Position numbers and translations under genes: made by a program. 64,000 bases of DNA from Dyadobacter sp. CY323. Its GTDB lineage: Bacteria; Bacteroidota; Bacteroidia; Cytophagales; Spirosomataceae. The stretch covers positions 186,001 through 250,000 of the forward strand of contig NZ_JAJUXH010000004.1 in the NCBI RefSeq assembly GCF_021390245.1, in the 5' to 3' direction. The notes beneath the pieces are model-generated. The model saw only the letters and a list, made by a program, of their open reading frames with translations, made no database searches and was not told the DNA's origin. This document shows positions 63,106 through 64,000 of this stretch, one piece after another. Every line of letters begins with the position of its first letter. Positions within the stretch are counted from its first letter, which is position 1.

Positions 63106-64000
63106 CTATCTGCTCAGGTACAGATTCCTCTCGCTGTAAATCTGTTGAAAGAAATCATCCTGTAAATCATCGATAAAGTAGATCGCCTCACCGGTGGATT
63201 TCATTTCAGGTCCCAGTTCCTTATTTACATTCGGGAATTTATTGAATGAGAATACCGGGATTTTTATCGCCCAGCCTTTCTTTACCGGTTTGAAGTTGAA
63301 ATCAGAAACCTTTTTGTCGCCCAGCATCAGCTTGGTCGCGTAATTCACATATGGTTCCTGGTATGCTTTGCAGATAAATGGAACAGTCCGGGACGCTCTC
63401 GGGTTAGCCTCGATGACGAATACTACACCGTTTTTGATTGCGAACTGCACATTAATCAACCCTTTTACATTCATTGCCAGGGCAATTTTGCGGGTATGTT
63501 CTTCGATCTGGCGGATTTCGTCAGCACTGAGATCAAATGGCGGCAACGCAGCGTGCGAGTCTCCCGAGTGGATCCCGGCAGGTTCGATGTGTTCCATTAC
63601 ACCAATGATATAGGCGTCTTCTCCGTCACAAATTGCGTCGGCTTCTGCTTCCAATGCACCTTCCAGGAAATGGTCGAGAAGAATGTTGTTATCTGGGATG
63701 TCATGCAGGATCTTCACCACATGTTGTTCCAGTTCCTTTTCGTTAATTACAATTTTCATACTCTGACCTCCAAGTACATAGCTCGGACGAACCAGTAATG
63801 GGAAGCCCAGCGTGCGGGAAACTTCAACTGCGGCATCCGAAGTGCGAACTGTTGCGAATTTCGGGAATGGAATGCCCAGTTCTTCCAGAAGAGAAGAAAA
63901 ACGGCCGCGATCTTCTGCCCAGTCAAGAGAATGATAGCTGGTACCGATGATCTTAATGCCGTATTTTTCAAGTTTTTCCGCCATTTTCAAGGCTGTCTGA
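63106..64000 (-). CDS. carB: Carbamoyl-phosphate synthase large subunit, C-terminal part (5' end outside window)
   Basis: About 298 residues of the second ATP-grasp half are visible; the frame stays open to the window edge. FPLLVRPSYVLGGQSMKIV (ATP loop), DHFLEGALEAEADAICDG, SGDSHAALPPFDLS, INVQFAIKNGVVFVIEANPRASRTVPFICKA (Mg2+ ligands) and GPEMKSTGEA are classic CarB motifs. It ends about 30 residues after MKSTGEA, without the C-terminal MGS-like regulatory domain seen in E. coli CarB. It makes carbamoyl phosphate for pyrimidines and arginine. Confidence 0.95.
   Translation of the reverse strand, partial: QTALKMAEKLEKYGIKIIGTSYHSLDWAEDRGRFSSLLEELGIPFPKFATVRTSDAAVEVSRTLGFPLLVRPSYVLGGQSMKIVINEKELEQHVVKILHDIPDNNILLDHFLEGALEAEADAICDGEDAYIIGVMEHIEPAGIHSGDSHAALPPFDLSADEIRQIEEHTRKIALAMNVKGLINVQFAIKNGVVFVIEANPRASRTVPFICKAYQEPYVNYATKLMLGDKKVSDFNFKPVKKGWAIKIPVFSFNKFPNVNKELGPEMKSTGEAIYFIDDLQDDFFQQIYSERNLYLSR

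Overview
The window looks like an ordinary chromosomal stretch of a Bacteroidota bacterium of the order Cytophagales, most like Dyadobacter or its relatives. This placement is inference from gene content: a TonB-dependent receptor with a carboxypeptidase-like N-terminus, many lipoproteins, bshA (bacillithiol synthesis), glutaminyl-tRNA synthetase, DUF4834, a geranylgeranylglycerol-phosphate transferase-like UbiA protein, and several upstream motifs of the Bacteroidota sigma-70 type (TTG, about 19 bases, TAnnTTTG). No rRNA, tRNA, CRISPR array, prophage or insertion sequence was seen. Coding density is high and both strands are used.

Region by region. 1-7 kb: the 3' end of a conserved protein, an HD phosphohydrolase fused to a Pycsar-effector-like membrane domain, an SdiA-regulated-type lipoprotein, a 1261-residue metallophosphoesterase / kinase-like / Omp85-barrel fusion, and a lone receiver protein. 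7-24 kb: a hybrid histidine kinase, a GC-rich tandem repeat block abutting an aldehyde dehydrogenase, a MATE exporter, a TonB receptor, a receiver plus four-PAS kinase pair, an EamA transporter, and a tight operon (FUSC membrane protein, YwbE, old-yellow-enzyme reductase). 24-36 kb: ferritin, a decayed HigBA toxin-antitoxin locus, glnS, truA, ketoglutarate-semialdehyde-type dehydrogenase, and an envelope-folding operon (OmpA-containing parvulin, SurA-like parvulin, MoxR ATPase).

36-48 kb: a four-helix-like protein, a VOC protein, a DUF5009 acyltransferase-like membrane protein, a GMC oxidoreductase with its gluconate-2-dehydrogenase-subunit-3 partner, a LuxE-like protein, tandem paralogous lipoproteins, a sensor kinase, hemA and two ferritin-like secreted proteins. 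48-58 kb: a duplicated DUF4394 lipoprotein, a DEAD-box helicase, a small barrel protein, an amino-acid permease, an EamA-like transporter, purN, a secreted DUF3108-like protein, a UbiA prenyltransferase and bshA. 58-64 kb: two tail-to-tail paralogous HTH proteins, an uncharacterised four-gene cassette (one soluble protein and three small membrane proteins with the same topology) and the 3' end of carB.

The most interesting items are the uncharacterised 58.4-63.0 kb island, the three-part Omp85 fusion, the HD-PycTM fusion without a neighbouring cyclase, the HigB toxin whose antitoxin is visibly decayed, and the 14-bp x 10 repeat with an adjoining inverted 9-bp x 4 repeat. All functional calls are by reading motifs; no searches were run.
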